The position numbers and the translations under genes are program-made. The notes under the pieces were generated by a model that saw nothing but the letters and a program-made list of their open reading frames with translations, was not told where the DNA came from and searched no databases. From the NCBI GenBank assembly GCA_942493345.1, contig OW818695.1, forward strand, positions 2,232,001-2,296,000: 64,000 bases of DNA, written 5' to 3'. This DNA comes from GWE2-42-39 sp942493345 (lineage in GTDB: Bacteria; Bacteroidota; Bacteroidia; Bacteroidales; Prolixibacteraceae). How positions within the stretch are numbered: position 1 is the first letter of the stretch; every line of letters begins with the position of its first letter. Shown piece by piece: positions 34,480 through 44,318 of the stretch.

Positions 34480-35184
34480 CTATTTTAGTTTTTCAAAGTA
34501 AAGTTCACGAAGCTCTTTTAAATATCCAATGCTGACTTTGCTGGAGTAAATACGCACAAAATCGTGCAGTTTTCCCTGATAGTAAAAAGCTCCGGAAGCC
34601 GCGTCAAATTTGCTTCCTTCCCAGTTGTATTTAACAGAAAGCGTCAATTCCGTGAATTCATCCCAGCTAAGTTTTTTTGGCAATTCAATATACCCGTGAA
34701 AATCTTCGCGCATGTCGAGCCAAATGCCTTCGTTGAGGTATTGAAGGTTTAAGAATTTGACAATTTTAATGAATGCATCAGCTTCGAAATTTTTCTTTTG
34801 CTTCTGAAGATATTGAATTCCGTTTTCAGCAAGGGCAAGCTGAAGCAGTTCCACCATGTCGTAATTGTTCAGGTGACGCAAACGAAGTACATTGAACTTG
34901 TCATCAGGTAGTTGTAAAAAGCCTTTGCCTGCATTTAACTTTTCCCCAAATCCGGGCTGAATTTTCTGGCTGACGCGAATTACGTCTTCCAATGGATAAT
35001 TTTCTTCGAGAGCCAGATAGAGATAAACCGGCTTTGTATCGAAAGGTGTTTCGTGATAATAACCGGGAAATGGTTCCATCGCCTCGAAAACCAGCGACCC
35101 ACTGGCAACTTTTTTATCAATGGTAAATACTTTTTCTGTTTTTGTCAGGGTGCCGAAAACTTCAATTTCGTTTCTTTGTTTCAT
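34480..35184 (-). CDS. Conserved protein of unknown function
   Basis: A 234-residue soluble protein starting MKQRNEIEVFGTLTKTEKVF. No signal peptide, membrane segment or known motif is recognised; it is rich in aromatic and charged residues (PFPGYYHETPFDTKPVYLYLALEE, LPDDKFNVLRLRHLNNYD). The ATG at 35184 is preferred to an upstream start at 35220 whose extra residues are lysine-rich and unlikely. It is divergent from the YgjP-type gene and ends at a terminator, so it is probably a single-gene transcript. Confidence 0.7.
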   Translation of the reverse strand: MKQRNEIEVFGTLTKTEKVFTIDKKVASGSLVFEAMEPFPGYYHETPFDTKPVYLYLALEENYPLEDVIRVSQKIQPGFGEKLNAGKGFLQLPDDKFNVLRLRHLNNYDMVELLQLALAENGIQYLQKQKKNFEADAFIKIVKFLNLQYLNEGIWLDMREDFHGYIELPKKLSWDEFTELTLSVKYNWEGSKFDAASGAFYYQGKLHDFVRIYSSKVSIGYLKELRELYFEKLK

Positions 35185-35232
35185 AGTTGATTTTTTCTTT
35201 TTAGTTACTTTTAGCAGCATTAACCAAGATCA

Positions 35233-35940
35233 ATGCCCGCAAAAATCATTCATATCGATCCGGTTGGGGATATTTCTTTCTCAAAGAACAGTCGGTCAAC
35301 GCGAATCCGAATAACGGTCAAGCCCGGCGGTGTTAGCGTGACCCTTCCCTCCAGTGTCCCATACCGGGAGGCCATTCGGTTTGCCGAAGCGAAAGCCGAT
35401 TGGATAGCACAACAACAATCGAAAATGGTTTTGGGTTTACCGCTTTTCAGTACCGATACCGAATTTACGACAAAATTTCACCACCTGAAAATCAGCAGGG
35501 GCAATTTTCCGAAAGTTTACAACCGCATCGGGAATGGGATCATTCAGTTTTTCATTCCTGAAAGGGTTGATATAAAGAACGACGCGATTCAGGAATATAT
35601 AAGAAAAACGCTGGTCGATGTGATGCGCTACGAAGCCAAAGTTTACCTGCCCAAACGGCTGGACGAACTGGCAAAAAAATTTGGGATGAGATACAAACAG
35701 GTATTTGTAAAAAACGCGAAAACCCGATGGGGAAGCTGTTCGTCGGAAAACAATATCAACCTGAACTTGCACCTGATGCGCCTTCCCGACCACCTGATCG
35801 ATTACGTTATTTTACACGAATTGGCGCATACGGTTGAGAAAAACCATGGCCCCCGGTTTTGGAAATTATTGGGACAAATGACCGACAGCCCGCAAAAGCT
35901 GAGAAAAGAAATGCACCGGTACAGAGTTTCGGGATGGTGA
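35233..35940 (+). CDS. YgjP-type (DUF45/M48-like) metallopeptidase
   Basis: A 235-residue protein with the zinc-peptidase motif HELAHTVEKNHGPRFW near the C-terminus (His-Glu-x-x-His plus a downstream His) and the family block TRWGSCSSENNINLNLHLMRLP. The N-terminal part RSTRIRITVKPGGVSVTLPSSVP is typical of the YgjP/DUF45 group. The physiological substrate is unknown. It stands alone, divergent from the gene at 34480, with 193 nt to dgt; that gap contains a short degenerate GTAGTAAGTA-type repeat at about 35945-35980. Confidence 0.88.
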   Translation: MPAKIIHIDPVGDISFSKNSRSTRIRITVKPGGVSVTLPSSVPYREAIRFAEAKADWIAQQQSKMVLGLPLFSTDTEFTTKFHHLKISRGNFPKVYNRIGNGIIQFFIPERVDIKNDAIQEYIRKTLVDVMRYEAKVYLPKRLDELAKKFGMRYKQVFVKNAKTRWGSCSSENNINLNLHLMRLPDHLIDYVILHELAHTVEKNHGPRFWKLLGQMTDSPQKLRKEMHRYRVSGW

Positions 35941-36133
35941 AAAGAAAGTAGTAAGTAGCAAGTAAAAAGTAGTAAGAAAACGGGGAAAGAAAGTCTGGTT
36001 TTGTACATTTACCTGAGAAATTTTGTGCTTGCTTTTCCGGGCAAATCAGATTGCAAACAAATTTTTATAACCTCGATGCCATTATTTCGGTTGGTTTCCG
36101 GGTAAATTCATAACAAGTAACCTAATTTCGTAA

Positions 36134-37501
36134 ATGGAGAAAGGGAGAAGAATAAAAATAAACGAAACTATGAACTGGAATCAGATACTTTCTACGAAAC
36201 GCCTGGGGCAGGAAGACCGCCCTGCTGAAGCTCACGAGCACAAACGCACGCAGTTTCAGCGCGATTACGACCGACTGATTTTTTCGTCGCCTTTTCGCCG
36301 GATGCAAAATAAAACCCAGGTTTTCCCTTTGCCGGGAAGTGTTTTTGTTCACAACCGGCTCACCCACAGTCTGGAAGTTGCCAGTGTGGGCCGCTCGTTG
36401 GGGAACATGCTGGCCGAAAAACTGCACGCACAAAATATCAACGAACCGCTGATTGATGAGATTGGGGCGGTGGTGTCGGCTGCCTGCCTGGCACACGACA
36501 TGGGAAACCCGCCTTTTGGCCATTCGGGTGAAGACGCGATTTCCGAATTTTTCAAGTTGGGCGCAGGAAAATCGCTTCAGAATGATTTGTCGGAAGCCGA
36601 ATGGAACGATTTTACTTTGTTCGACGGAAATGCCAATGCGTTCCGGGTTTTGAGCCACCAGTTCAAAGGGCGGCGCCCAGGTGGTTTTGCGTTGACCTAC
36701 ACCATGCTGGCCTCCATTATAAAATACCCGTACGAATCGGTGTATGCCAGCAAACCCAAATTTGGTTTTTTCCAGTCGGAAAAAGAGAATTATTACCGCA
36801 TTGCAGAAGAACTGGGTATTGAGCGGTCGTCCGACGATAACCGTAAATGGATTCGCCATCCGCTGGTTTTCCTGGTCGAGGCTGCCGACGATATTTGCTA
36901 CCAGGTGATGGATGTGGAAGATGCACACAAACTGAAAATCCTTGGATTCGACGAAACCCGCAGCCTGTTCCTGAATTTTTATGATCGTGAAGCCGATAAA
37001 AAACGGATTGAAAGTATCGAAAAAACATTGTCGCTGGTAGACGACCGGAACGAACAGATTGCCTATTTGCGGGCCGGTGTGATCGGTATGTTGGCCGAAA
37101 GATGCGTGCAAATATTTGTACAGAAACAGGACGGTATTTTCTCCGGAAGTTTCCAAAAATCGCTGATGGGGCAACTGGAAGGCGCAGCAGGAAAGGCCAT
37201 GAACGAAATCCAGGAATTGTCGGTACCGAAAATTTACAAAGACCCGTCGGTGGTAGCGATCGAGATTTCGGGTTACCATATTATCGGCACCCTGCTTGAA
37301 GAATTTTCCGGCGCTATCCTGAACCCGGACAGCGGCTATTCGAAACGCTTGCTCAGCCTGATGCCGGAACAATATCGCAGTGACCGTCCCGATATGTATT
37401 CAAAAATCCAGTCGGTGCTTGATTTCGTTTCCGGAATGACCGACCTGTACGCACTTGATATTTTCCGAAAAATTAAGGGAATTAATTTGCCAGGCGAATA
37501 G
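36134..37501 (+). CDS. dgt: Deoxyguanosinetriphosphate triphosphohydrolase
   Basis: A 455-residue HD-domain dNTP triphosphohydrolase that splits dGTP into deoxyguanosine and triphosphate. Seen: FRRMQNKTQVFPLP, NRLTHSLEVASVG (first His), ACLAHDMGNPPFGHSGE (HD pair), and VEAADDICYQVMDVEDA (last Asp). The ATG at 36134 gives a short basic extension; ATG at 36170 (MNWNQILS) is an alternative start that fits the family equally well. No partner genes are apparent. Confidence 0.95.
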   Translation: MEKGRRIKINETMNWNQILSTKRLGQEDRPAEAHEHKRTQFQRDYDRLIFSSPFRRMQNKTQVFPLPGSVFVHNRLTHSLEVASVGRSLGNMLAEKLHAQNINEPLIDEIGAVVSAACLAHDMGNPPFGHSGEDAISEFFKLGAGKSLQNDLSEAEWNDFTLFDGNANAFRVLSHQFKGRRPGGFALTYTMLASIIKYPYESVYASKPKFGFFQSEKENYYRIAEELGIERSSDDNRKWIRHPLVFLVEAADDICYQVMDVEDAHKLKILGFDETRSLFLNFYDREADKKRIESIEKTLSLVDDRNEQIAYLRAGVIGMLAERCVQIFVQKQDGIFSGSFQKSLMGQLEGAAGKAMNEIQELSVPKIYKDPSVVAIEISGYHIIGTLLEEFSGAILNPDSGYSKRLLSLMPEQYRSDRPDMYSKIQSVLDFVSGMTDLYALDIFRKIKGINLPGE

Positions 37502-37517
37502 TTGTAAAAGTTTGTTT

Positions 37518-37525
37518 TAACTTTG
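37518..37525 (+). promoter_or_regulatory. Candidate -7 element for first sulfatase
   Basis: TAACTTTG matches TAnnTTTG and lies 33 nt before the sulfatase ATG at 37559. A -33 TTG at the standard spacing is not seen. Confidence 0.4.
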
Positions 37526-37558
37526 TGATCCAACACAACAACTTAAACATCCAGCATA

Positions 37559-39148
37559 ATGAATCGCCTGCAATCTTTCTTTCTGGCAAGTACCGCATTC
37601 TTTTCCGTTGCTTCCTTTTCACAATCCCGCACTCCTCAAAAACCCAACGTCCTCTTCATTTTGGCTGACGATTATGGGTATCACGACCTGAGCTGCATGG
37701 GCAGCAAGTATTACGAAACACCCAATATCGACCGGATTGCCAATGAAGGAATGGTTTTTACCGACGGGTATGCTACCTGCTCGGTTTGCAGTCCTTCAAG
37801 AGCCAGCATCATGTCCGGCAAATTTCCTGCCCGCCATGGTATTACCGATTGGATTGGAGCAGCAAGCGGTGAAGCATGGAGAAAACAGAAACGGTTCAAT
37901 AAGTTATTGCCGGCAGAATATGTTCATCAACTTGCTTCTGAATATGTCACTTTACCCGAAGCGATGAAAGAGGGCGGCTACAAAACATTTTTTGCCGGGA
38001 AATGGCATCTTGGAGAAAAAGGTTCGTGGCCCGAAGATCATGGGTTCGATATCAACATTGGCGGTTGGGACGCCGGAAGTCCGAAAGGAGGTTACTTTTC
38101 TCCGTTTGAAAACCCTAATTTGAAGGATCGCAAAGACGGCGAAGACCTTTCGATGCGGCTGGCTGAAGAAACCGTTCGGTTTTTGAAAAAAAATAATCCC
38201 AACGTTACCGGGCAGCCGGTGTTTGCCTATCTTTCTTTTTATGCGGTTCATTCTCCGATTGAAACCACTCGTGAAAAATGGGCGAAATACAGGCAAAAAG
38301 CCGAAGACGCGGGCATTGCTGAAACTGGTTTTAAAATGGCCCATTATCTTCCCCTCCGGCAGGTACAGGACAATCCGGTTTATGCCGGCTTGGTCGAGTT
38401 GATGGACGATGCGGTTGGTCTTGTTCTGAATTCGCTCGAAGAATTGAGACTCGATAAAAATACCATTGTAATTTTTACTTCCGACAACGGAGGGGTGACT
38501 TCGGGCGATGCATCATCCACATCGAACCTTCCGTTGCGTGCCGGAAAAGGCTACCAGTTTGAAGGAGGAATCCGCGAACCATATTTTATTAAAGTTCCCG
38601 GTCTGACCAAAGGAGGCGAAAAATGCTCTATTCCGGTCACCGGAGCTGATTTTTATCCAACCCTGCTCGAATTGGCCGGTTTACCTTTGAACCCGAAAGA
38701 ACACGAGGATGGAACCAGCCTGGTTCCGCTGCTGAAAGGGGGAAGCATTGACGAACGTCCTTTATTCTGGCATTATCCGCACTACGGGAACCAGGGAGGC
38801 GATCCATCATCGGTTATCCGTGAAGGCGACTGGAAACTGATTCATTATTATGAAGACGGACACGAAGAATTGTACAATTTGAAAACCGATCTTGAGGAAA
38901 CTACTGATGTGGCTTCAGCAAACCCAAAACGCGTGAAAACGATGAGTACAAAACTTTTTGCTTATCTGAATGAAGTTGGCGCCCGTTTTCCCGAAAAAGA
39001 TACTGAGTACAATCCTGAACTTGAAAAGCAATACCTCGAAAATGTGATTAATAAACGCTGGCCGCAACTGGAGAAACAACGGAAGGAAATGCTTTCGAAA
39101 GATTTCGACCCGAAAAATAACTGGTGGGGGAGCGAGGTGGTAAAATAG
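37559..39148 (+). CDS. Sulfatase (S1 family), exported
   Basis: A 529-residue formylglycine sulfatase with a signal peptide (about 1-22). The metal-binding LADD (D37, D38) and the maturation motif C77-S-P-S-R81 are present, followed by FAGKWHLG and FTSDNGG. The Cys-type motif means an anaerobic sulfatase-maturating enzyme or FGE must activate it; neither is in the window. The length and the GDPSSVIREGDWKLIHYYEDGHEELYNL tail resemble N-acetylgalactosamine or galactose sulfatases, but the exact substrate cannot be read off. First gene of the glycan cluster. Confidence 0.93.
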   Translation: MNRLQSFFLASTAFFSVASFSQSRTPQKPNVLFILADDYGYHDLSCMGSKYYETPNIDRIANEGMVFTDGYATCSVCSPSRASIMSGKFPARHGITDWIGAASGEAWRKQKRFNKLLPAEYVHQLASEYVTLPEAMKEGGYKTFFAGKWHLGEKGSWPEDHGFDINIGGWDAGSPKGGYFSPFENPNLKDRKDGEDLSMRLAEETVRFLKKNNPNVTGQPVFAYLSFYAVHSPIETTREKWAKYRQKAEDAGIAETGFKMAHYLPLRQVQDNPVYAGLVELMDDAVGLVLNSLEELRLDKNTIVIFTSDNGGVTSGDASSTSNLPLRAGKGYQFEGGIREPYFIKVPGLTKGGEKCSIPVTGADFYPTLLELAGLPLNPKEHEDGTSLVPLLKGGSIDERPLFWHYPHYGNQGGDPSSVIREGDWKLIHYYEDGHEELYNLKTDLEETTDVASANPKRVKTMSTKLFAYLNEVGARFPEKDTEYNPELEKQYLENVINKRWPQLEKQRKEMLSKDFDPKNNWWGSEVVK

Positions 39149-39427
39149 CCGTAACTCATTCGCCCTGTTGTTTTTGTCTTATTTCGAAGGAGTTATGTTT
39201 CGAACAGAACTGATCTTTTTTATGAAATTGAATTTTTTGCAACAGCTTTATCTTTCAAACTATTTTCCTGAATAATTTATTATTACAGAATCATTGATAA
39301 TATTATCCATTCAAAAAGCTGGATGTCCACTAATTTGAAAAACTTTATATTTTTAAGAGAACAATAAAATGAATATAAGGTCTTCTGGAATAGGTTGAAA
39401 TTTTCCAACATCGAATAATCCGTGAAT

Positions 39428-41548
39428 ATGTATAAAAAATATTTACTCATTGCAGCTTTATTTTTTCTTTCAATGTGCCCTGTTGTCGGACTTTGTGATA
39501 ATAACTTTGAAGATAAAGCTCTGCCTGCGGTTTCCCCGACGGGGGCAAAGGGTGTTATAACTCTGGATGGGAATGCTGTTTTGCGAACATTTGAAGGGTT
39601 GGGCGCCATACCCAGTTACGAAAAACTGTTGTATGATTATCCGGAGCCGCAACGAAGTGAAATTCTGGATTATCTTTTTCTTCCCAATTATGGCGCTGCG
39701 CTCCAGGTTCTTAAAGTTGAAATAGGCTACGATGGAAACAATACGGCTGTCTCATGGCCAAGTTATAAAAGAAGTCTCGATGAAAAGCCTGATTTCAATA
39801 GGGGCTATGCCTGGTGGTTAATGAAGGAAGCTAAAAAAAGAAATCCGGAAATTAAACTGTCCGCTTTGCATTGGGGATATCCTGCCTGGGCAAAAACGAA
39901 TGAACAAAAAGCTGAATTTATTTTCGGTTTTGTAAAAGGCGCAAAACAAGAACACGGATTGCATATTGACTACATCGGTGGCAATATGAATGAAGAATAC
40001 ACAAAAGTTGAAGGCCTGAGTTATAAGATACGGATCAATCCTGATGTAACAATCAAGCTGAAAAAGTTACTTGATGCGAACGGGTACGACGATGTACAGA
40101 TTGTTGCCGCCGATGAAGGATCCAAAGTTCAGGAATTTTTGGTACTGGATTCCATGGCAAATAATCCGGCGTATGCCGATGCCGTGGATATTATCGGTGT
40201 GCATTACAAAAGCCGTCCTTCTGAATTCATGCCCGCAAAAGCTTATAATTTTGGCAAGCCGATATGGTCGTCGGAAGATGGTGGCGGAAGTTACAAAGAC
40301 AGACGTAGCGGTTATGGATGGGTTGACCAAATTATCCGATTGCTCCTGGATGTAAAAATGAGCGGACTCATTCGTTGGTCGGCTACCGCATCGGTATATG
40401 ACAACATGCCGTGGGCTTCAAACGGGTTTGTGAAGGCAAAAGAGCCATGGAGCGGTAACTATGAAATAGGATCGAACCTGTGGGCCTTTTCACATTTTAC
40501 CCAGTTTATAAAACCCGGATGGAAAATTTTGGATACAAAAAACAGTGTAATTTATAGCAATGATACGACCACTGCCGGAAGGTATATTGCATTTAAAGAT
40601 CACAAGAGCAGCAATTATACAATGGTATTTAACACCGATGATAGGAATTTTCCCGGGGCTGGTATCGACCTGGAAATTAATTTGTCCAACGGACTTTCAG
40701 GAGAACCAGTCTATTTCTGGCGATCTAATTTCATGGAACCTTCAGAATGGTTCAGGAAGACTGCGACCTTTCGTCCGGTGAACGGTGAAATACAAATTCA
40801 TCTGGATAAAGGATGTGTGTATACGTTGTCGACCACAATGGATCAAACTCATGGAACAACAATAATTCCTCCTTCCGCGAAATTTCCATTTCCTTATAAG
40901 GAACAATTTGAAACAAAAAATGCACAGGGTCTTGCCCGGTATTTTATCGATGTCAACGGCATATTCGAAATTTCAGAAGCAGGAGGAGGCCGGAAGGGAA
41001 AATCATTGAGACAGGTGGTTACGGAAGCGCCGGTTATGTGGCATGACCAGCCGCTGAAACAACCTGTAACCGAAGTTGGAGATATGGAGTGGACCAATTA
41101 TAAAGTCCAAGTCGATGTTCTGTTGGAGAACGCCGGAAAAGTTCTTTTAAGTGGAAGGTTTGACGGGAAAAAAGAAAATAGTGGAAACTACGGGCTTGAG
41201 GGGTATTGGCTGTCACTTGATGATCATGGAAGATGGACATTGCTGAGGAAAGATGCACCTGCAAATTTTAACGACAAACGAGATCGGGGAGAGTTTATCC
41301 AATTATCGTCCGGCACAATTCCAAATAGTACTCTTAACCAGTGGATAACCATTTGTTTGGAATTTGACAGTAATGTAATCAAAGCATTTGTTGGTCAGAT
41401 AAAAGTAGCCGAAGTGACTGATAATACATATAAAAACGGGAATGTTGCACTGGGAACGATCAATCAGGATAGTAAGGATTTTTTTACCACATCTGGTGCT
41501 TGGAGCAACGCCCAATTCGATAATCTGACAGTAACTCCTATCCATTAA
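39428..41548 (+). CDS. GH59 galactocerebrosidase-like glycoside hydrolase
   Basis: A 706-residue exported enzyme (signal peptide to about residue 23). The catalytic barrel carries FEGLGAIPSYEKLLYDYPEPQRSEILDYLF, the acid/base pair N188-E189 in GGNMNEEY and the probable nucleophile E283 in WSSEDGG; both match the GH59 arrangement of galactosylceramidase. A C-terminal lectin-like domain (about 500-706) has DMEWTNYKVQVDVLLE. GH59 enzymes release beta-galactose. The ATG at 39428 is preferred over the GTG two codons before it. It is 279 nt after the sulfatase and likely has its own promoter, which I could not identify. Confidence 0.88.
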   Translation: MYKKYLLIAALFFLSMCPVVGLCDNNFEDKALPAVSPTGAKGVITLDGNAVLRTFEGLGAIPSYEKLLYDYPEPQRSEILDYLFLPNYGAALQVLKVEIGYDGNNTAVSWPSYKRSLDEKPDFNRGYAWWLMKEAKKRNPEIKLSALHWGYPAWAKTNEQKAEFIFGFVKGAKQEHGLHIDYIGGNMNEEYTKVEGLSYKIRINPDVTIKLKKLLDANGYDDVQIVAADEGSKVQEFLVLDSMANNPAYADAVDIIGVHYKSRPSEFMPAKAYNFGKPIWSSEDGGGSYKDRRSGYGWVDQIIRLLLDVKMSGLIRWSATASVYDNMPWASNGFVKAKEPWSGNYEIGSNLWAFSHFTQFIKPGWKILDTKNSVIYSNDTTTAGRYIAFKDHKSSNYTMVFNTDDRNFPGAGIDLEINLSNGLSGEPVYFWRSNFMEPSEWFRKTATFRPVNGEIQIHLDKGCVYTLSTTMDQTHGTTIIPPSAKFPFPYKEQFETKNAQGLARYFIDVNGIFEISEAGGGRKGKSLRQVVTEAPVMWHDQPLKQPVTEVGDMEWTNYKVQVDVLLENAGKVLLSGRFDGKKENSGNYGLEGYWLSLDDHGRWTLLRKDAPANFNDKRDRGEFIQLSSGTIPNSTLNQWITICLEFDSNVIKAFVGQIKVAEVTDNTYKNGNVALGTINQDSKDFFTTSGAWSNAQFDNLTVTPIH

Positions 41549-41655
41549 CTATGTTGGAGTTTTGATTAAAGTTGTCAAAAGTTGGGTGTCAATGGGTGAG
41601 TGTAACCAATAAATCTGATTTCAACTTTAACCAAGTTCCATTTAATCAATCAAAA

Positions 41656-44202
41656 ATGAAAACCCTGACACAACTTCTCTTTGCATTTTTTATAACGGGT
41701 TCAACTTTTTGTTATACCCAGGCGGCTCCTTCTTTTTCTCCTCGGAAGATTGATCTCAACTGGCAATTTCATTTTGGAGATATTGAAAACGGTCAGGCTC
41801 CGGATTTAAATACCAAACCCTGGAGAATTTTAAATCTTCCGCACGACTGGAGCATTGAAGGAGAATATAGCCTTGAAAACGGGACCGATTGGCAATCAGG
41901 ATTCCTTCCCGCCGGTATTGGCTGGTATCGGAAAGAGTTGATGTGGAATCCTGCATGGAAAGGCAAACGGGTAAAAATTCATTTTGAAGGGGTTTATCTG
42001 AACAGCGACGTCTGGATTAACGGGTATCATCTGGGACACCGGCCCAATGGCTACCTGGGGTTTGAATACGATGTAACCGATCATCTGAAAAAAGGAAGCA
42101 ATGTTCTCGCTGTTCGGGTCGATCATTCGAAGCCGCTTACAGGCCGTTGGTATACCGGTTCGGGTATTTACCGGCATGTATGGCTAAAAATCAAGAACCC
42201 GGTACATATTGACAACTGGGGGGTTCATTTTTCAAGCCCGGTGGTGAATGCCCATCAATCGAAATACAAAGTTGAGGTGGTCATTGCCAATCAGGGGAAT
42301 GATGATAAAACGCTGAAAGTACAGCTTGCTCTTCTTGACAAATCGGGAAATGAAGTTTCGAAAATTTTCGGTGAACTAAAATCTCGTACAGGAAAAAACA
42401 CGAATGTTGAGTTGAATGGGATCTTGGAGCAGCCAGTGCTTTGGAGTCCTGAAAATCCGTATTTATATACTTTGAAAACCTCCATTATTCAGGAAGGAAA
42501 ATTAGTTGATGAGGATATTCAGAAAATAGGTTTTCGCAAACTGGAATTTAGCCCTGATTTCGGTTTTAAGCTGAATGGCAAAATAACCAAACTGAAAGGG
42601 GTATGCGACCATCACACTGCAGGGGCATTTGGCGCTGCAGTTCCCGACGATGTTTGGTTATATCGTTTGAGACTTCTTAAACAAATGGGCTGCAATATCA
42701 TTCGTACTTCACATAATCCGTTTTCTCCTGCTTTTTACAACATTTGCGATAGTCTCGGGCTGATGTCGATGAACGAATTTTTGGATGGCTGGGATCAGGA
42801 GAAAGCACCTCACGACTACGGGCTGTATTTCGAAGAGTGGTGGAAAACCGATGGCATCGATTTTGTAAAACGCGACCGCAACCACCCTTCCGTAATTATA
42901 TGGAGTATTGGAAATGAAGTAAAAAAACCCACCCGCGAGGTACAGAAGCAACTGATTGATCTTTTTCACCAGTACGATCCTGCGCGTCCGGTAACACAGG
43001 GAGGCCTCGATCCGACCAGAGGAATGACCGGCGATGAACTTCCCTCTTTGCTCGACATAAAAGGGTTTAATGGAGATGGCGAAGAAAAAGGTGTTTTGGA
43101 AGATTTTCACGCCAAAGAACCCACAATTCCGATCATTTGCACCGAAGTTCCTCATACCTATCAAACCCGTGGCGTTTATCGCACCACGACGCATTGGCGC
43201 CGTCGCGATTTTCCGGCCAAATGGGAAATTGAGCAATGGGACGGAACCATGCGCGGATTGGAAAAAAGGATTTATTCGATACCTGATTTAGCTGAAAAAG
43301 AAGCATTCCCGGAAGAAAAATGTACCGTCTATTATAAAAACGGGCAACTAATACCAATAGATATCACCCGTGATTATCAGCTGTATTTATATTATCAGTC
43401 GTCGTACGACAATGCTTCCGTTCGCAGCAGCGCCCGAATGGCATGGCAACGCACCCGCGACCTCGATTACGTGATGGGACAGTTTCGTTGGGGTAGTTTC
43501 GATTATCTGGGAGAATCGAACGATTGGCCCAGCCGCTTTGCCGGTTTCGGGGTAATTGATATTTGCGGATTCCCGAAAGATCATTTTTACCTGTACCAAA
43601 GTATGTGGACGGATAAACCAATGGTACATATTTTGCCACATTGGACACATCCGGGAAAGGAAGGTGTAAAAATTCCGGTAGTTGTTTATACCAATTGCGA
43701 TGAAGTTGAACTTTTCCTGAACGGAAAATCGCTGGGAACACAAAAATATGAAGATGAGCAATTGGTCTGGATGGTTCCGTACGTAACGGGAACAATAAAA
43801 GCAACTGCTAAAAAAGACGGGAAAATTGTGGCAGAAGATGAGCAAACTACGGCTGGGGTGCCTGCTAAAATAAAACTGTCAGGCGATAAAACAAAAATTT
43901 CAGCAACCCGGACTGATGTAGTATTTATTGCTGCCGATATAACGGATGAAAACGGCACATTTTGTCCAAATGCTGATGATGTAATCGAATTTAACGTATC
44001 CGGTCCGGCAAAAATTATTGGCATCGACAATGGCGATCCGATCGATCTTTCGGCATATAAAACCAATATAAGGAGGGCATTTCGAGGCAAAGTAATGTTC
44101 TGGGTACAATCAACCGACGAGAGCGGAGATATTATTATAACAGCTAAATCCGGTAATCTTTTTAGTTCGGAAATCGTAATTCATTCATTTCCAAAAAATT
44201 GA
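41656..44202 (+). CDS. GH2 family glycoside hydrolase (beta-galactosidase-like)
   Basis: An 848-residue exported enzyme with signal peptide (MKTLTQLLFAFFITGSTFCYTQA). Domains in order: GH2 sugar-binding domain (about 33-182, LPHDWSIEGEY and GRWYTGSGIYRHVWL), immunoglobulin-like domain (about 184-290), TIM barrel (about 300-620) with acid/base E421 in WSIGNE and likely nucleophile E497 in IICTEVPH, then DUF4982-type and Ig-like C-terminal domains (CDEVELFLNGKSLG, GPAKIIGIDNGDP). An insertion of about 80 residues around 510-590 is unusual. Start at 41656 places the signal peptide first. Probably removes beta-linked galactose or a related sugar. Confidence 0.93.
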   Translation: MKTLTQLLFAFFITGSTFCYTQAAPSFSPRKIDLNWQFHFGDIENGQAPDLNTKPWRILNLPHDWSIEGEYSLENGTDWQSGFLPAGIGWYRKELMWNPAWKGKRVKIHFEGVYLNSDVWINGYHLGHRPNGYLGFEYDVTDHLKKGSNVLAVRVDHSKPLTGRWYTGSGIYRHVWLKIKNPVHIDNWGVHFSSPVVNAHQSKYKVEVVIANQGNDDKTLKVQLALLDKSGNEVSKIFGELKSRTGKNTNVELNGILEQPVLWSPENPYLYTLKTSIIQEGKLVDEDIQKIGFRKLEFSPDFGFKLNGKITKLKGVCDHHTAGAFGAAVPDDVWLYRLRLLKQMGCNIIRTSHNPFSPAFYNICDSLGLMSMNEFLDGWDQEKAPHDYGLYFEEWWKTDGIDFVKRDRNHPSVIIWSIGNEVKKPTREVQKQLIDLFHQYDPARPVTQGGLDPTRGMTGDELPSLLDIKGFNGDGEEKGVLEDFHAKEPTIPIICTEVPHTYQTRGVYRTTTHWRRRDFPAKWEIEQWDGTMRGLEKRIYSIPDLAEKEAFPEEKCTVYYKNGQLIPIDITRDYQLYLYYQSSYDNASVRSSARMAWQRTRDLDYVMGQFRWGSFDYLGESNDWPSRFAGFGVIDICGFPKDHFYLYQSMWTDKPMVHILPHWTHPGKEGVKIPVVVYTNCDEVELFLNGKSLGTQKYEDEQLVWMVPYVTGTIKATAKKDGKIVAEDEQTTAGVPAKIKLSGDKTKISATRTDVVFIAADITDENGTFCPNADDVIEFNVSGPAKIIGIDNGDPIDLSAYKTNIRRAFRGKVMFWVQSTDESGDIIITAKSGNLFSSEIVIHSFPKN

Positions 44203-44318
44203 GGAAGGAAATTATTACCAAATAGGCTGAGATGTGAAATAAACATGTAATAGAACTTTTAAACGATATTATCACGAAATTCGAAGCGTGTTTTGCGAAC
44301 AAAATAAAAACCTGAAAT

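Noticed and set aside
35945..35980. GTAGTAAGTAGCAAGTA-type short repeats, considered as a CRISPR-like array
   Set aside because: Units are a few bases long with no spacers; simple degenerate repeat common in intergenic DNA.
36122..37372. 416-codon open frame on the minus strand antisense to dgt
   Set aside because: Fully overlaps the clear dgt gene, has no recognisable motif and reads as low-complexity Phe/His/Gln-rich shadow translation.
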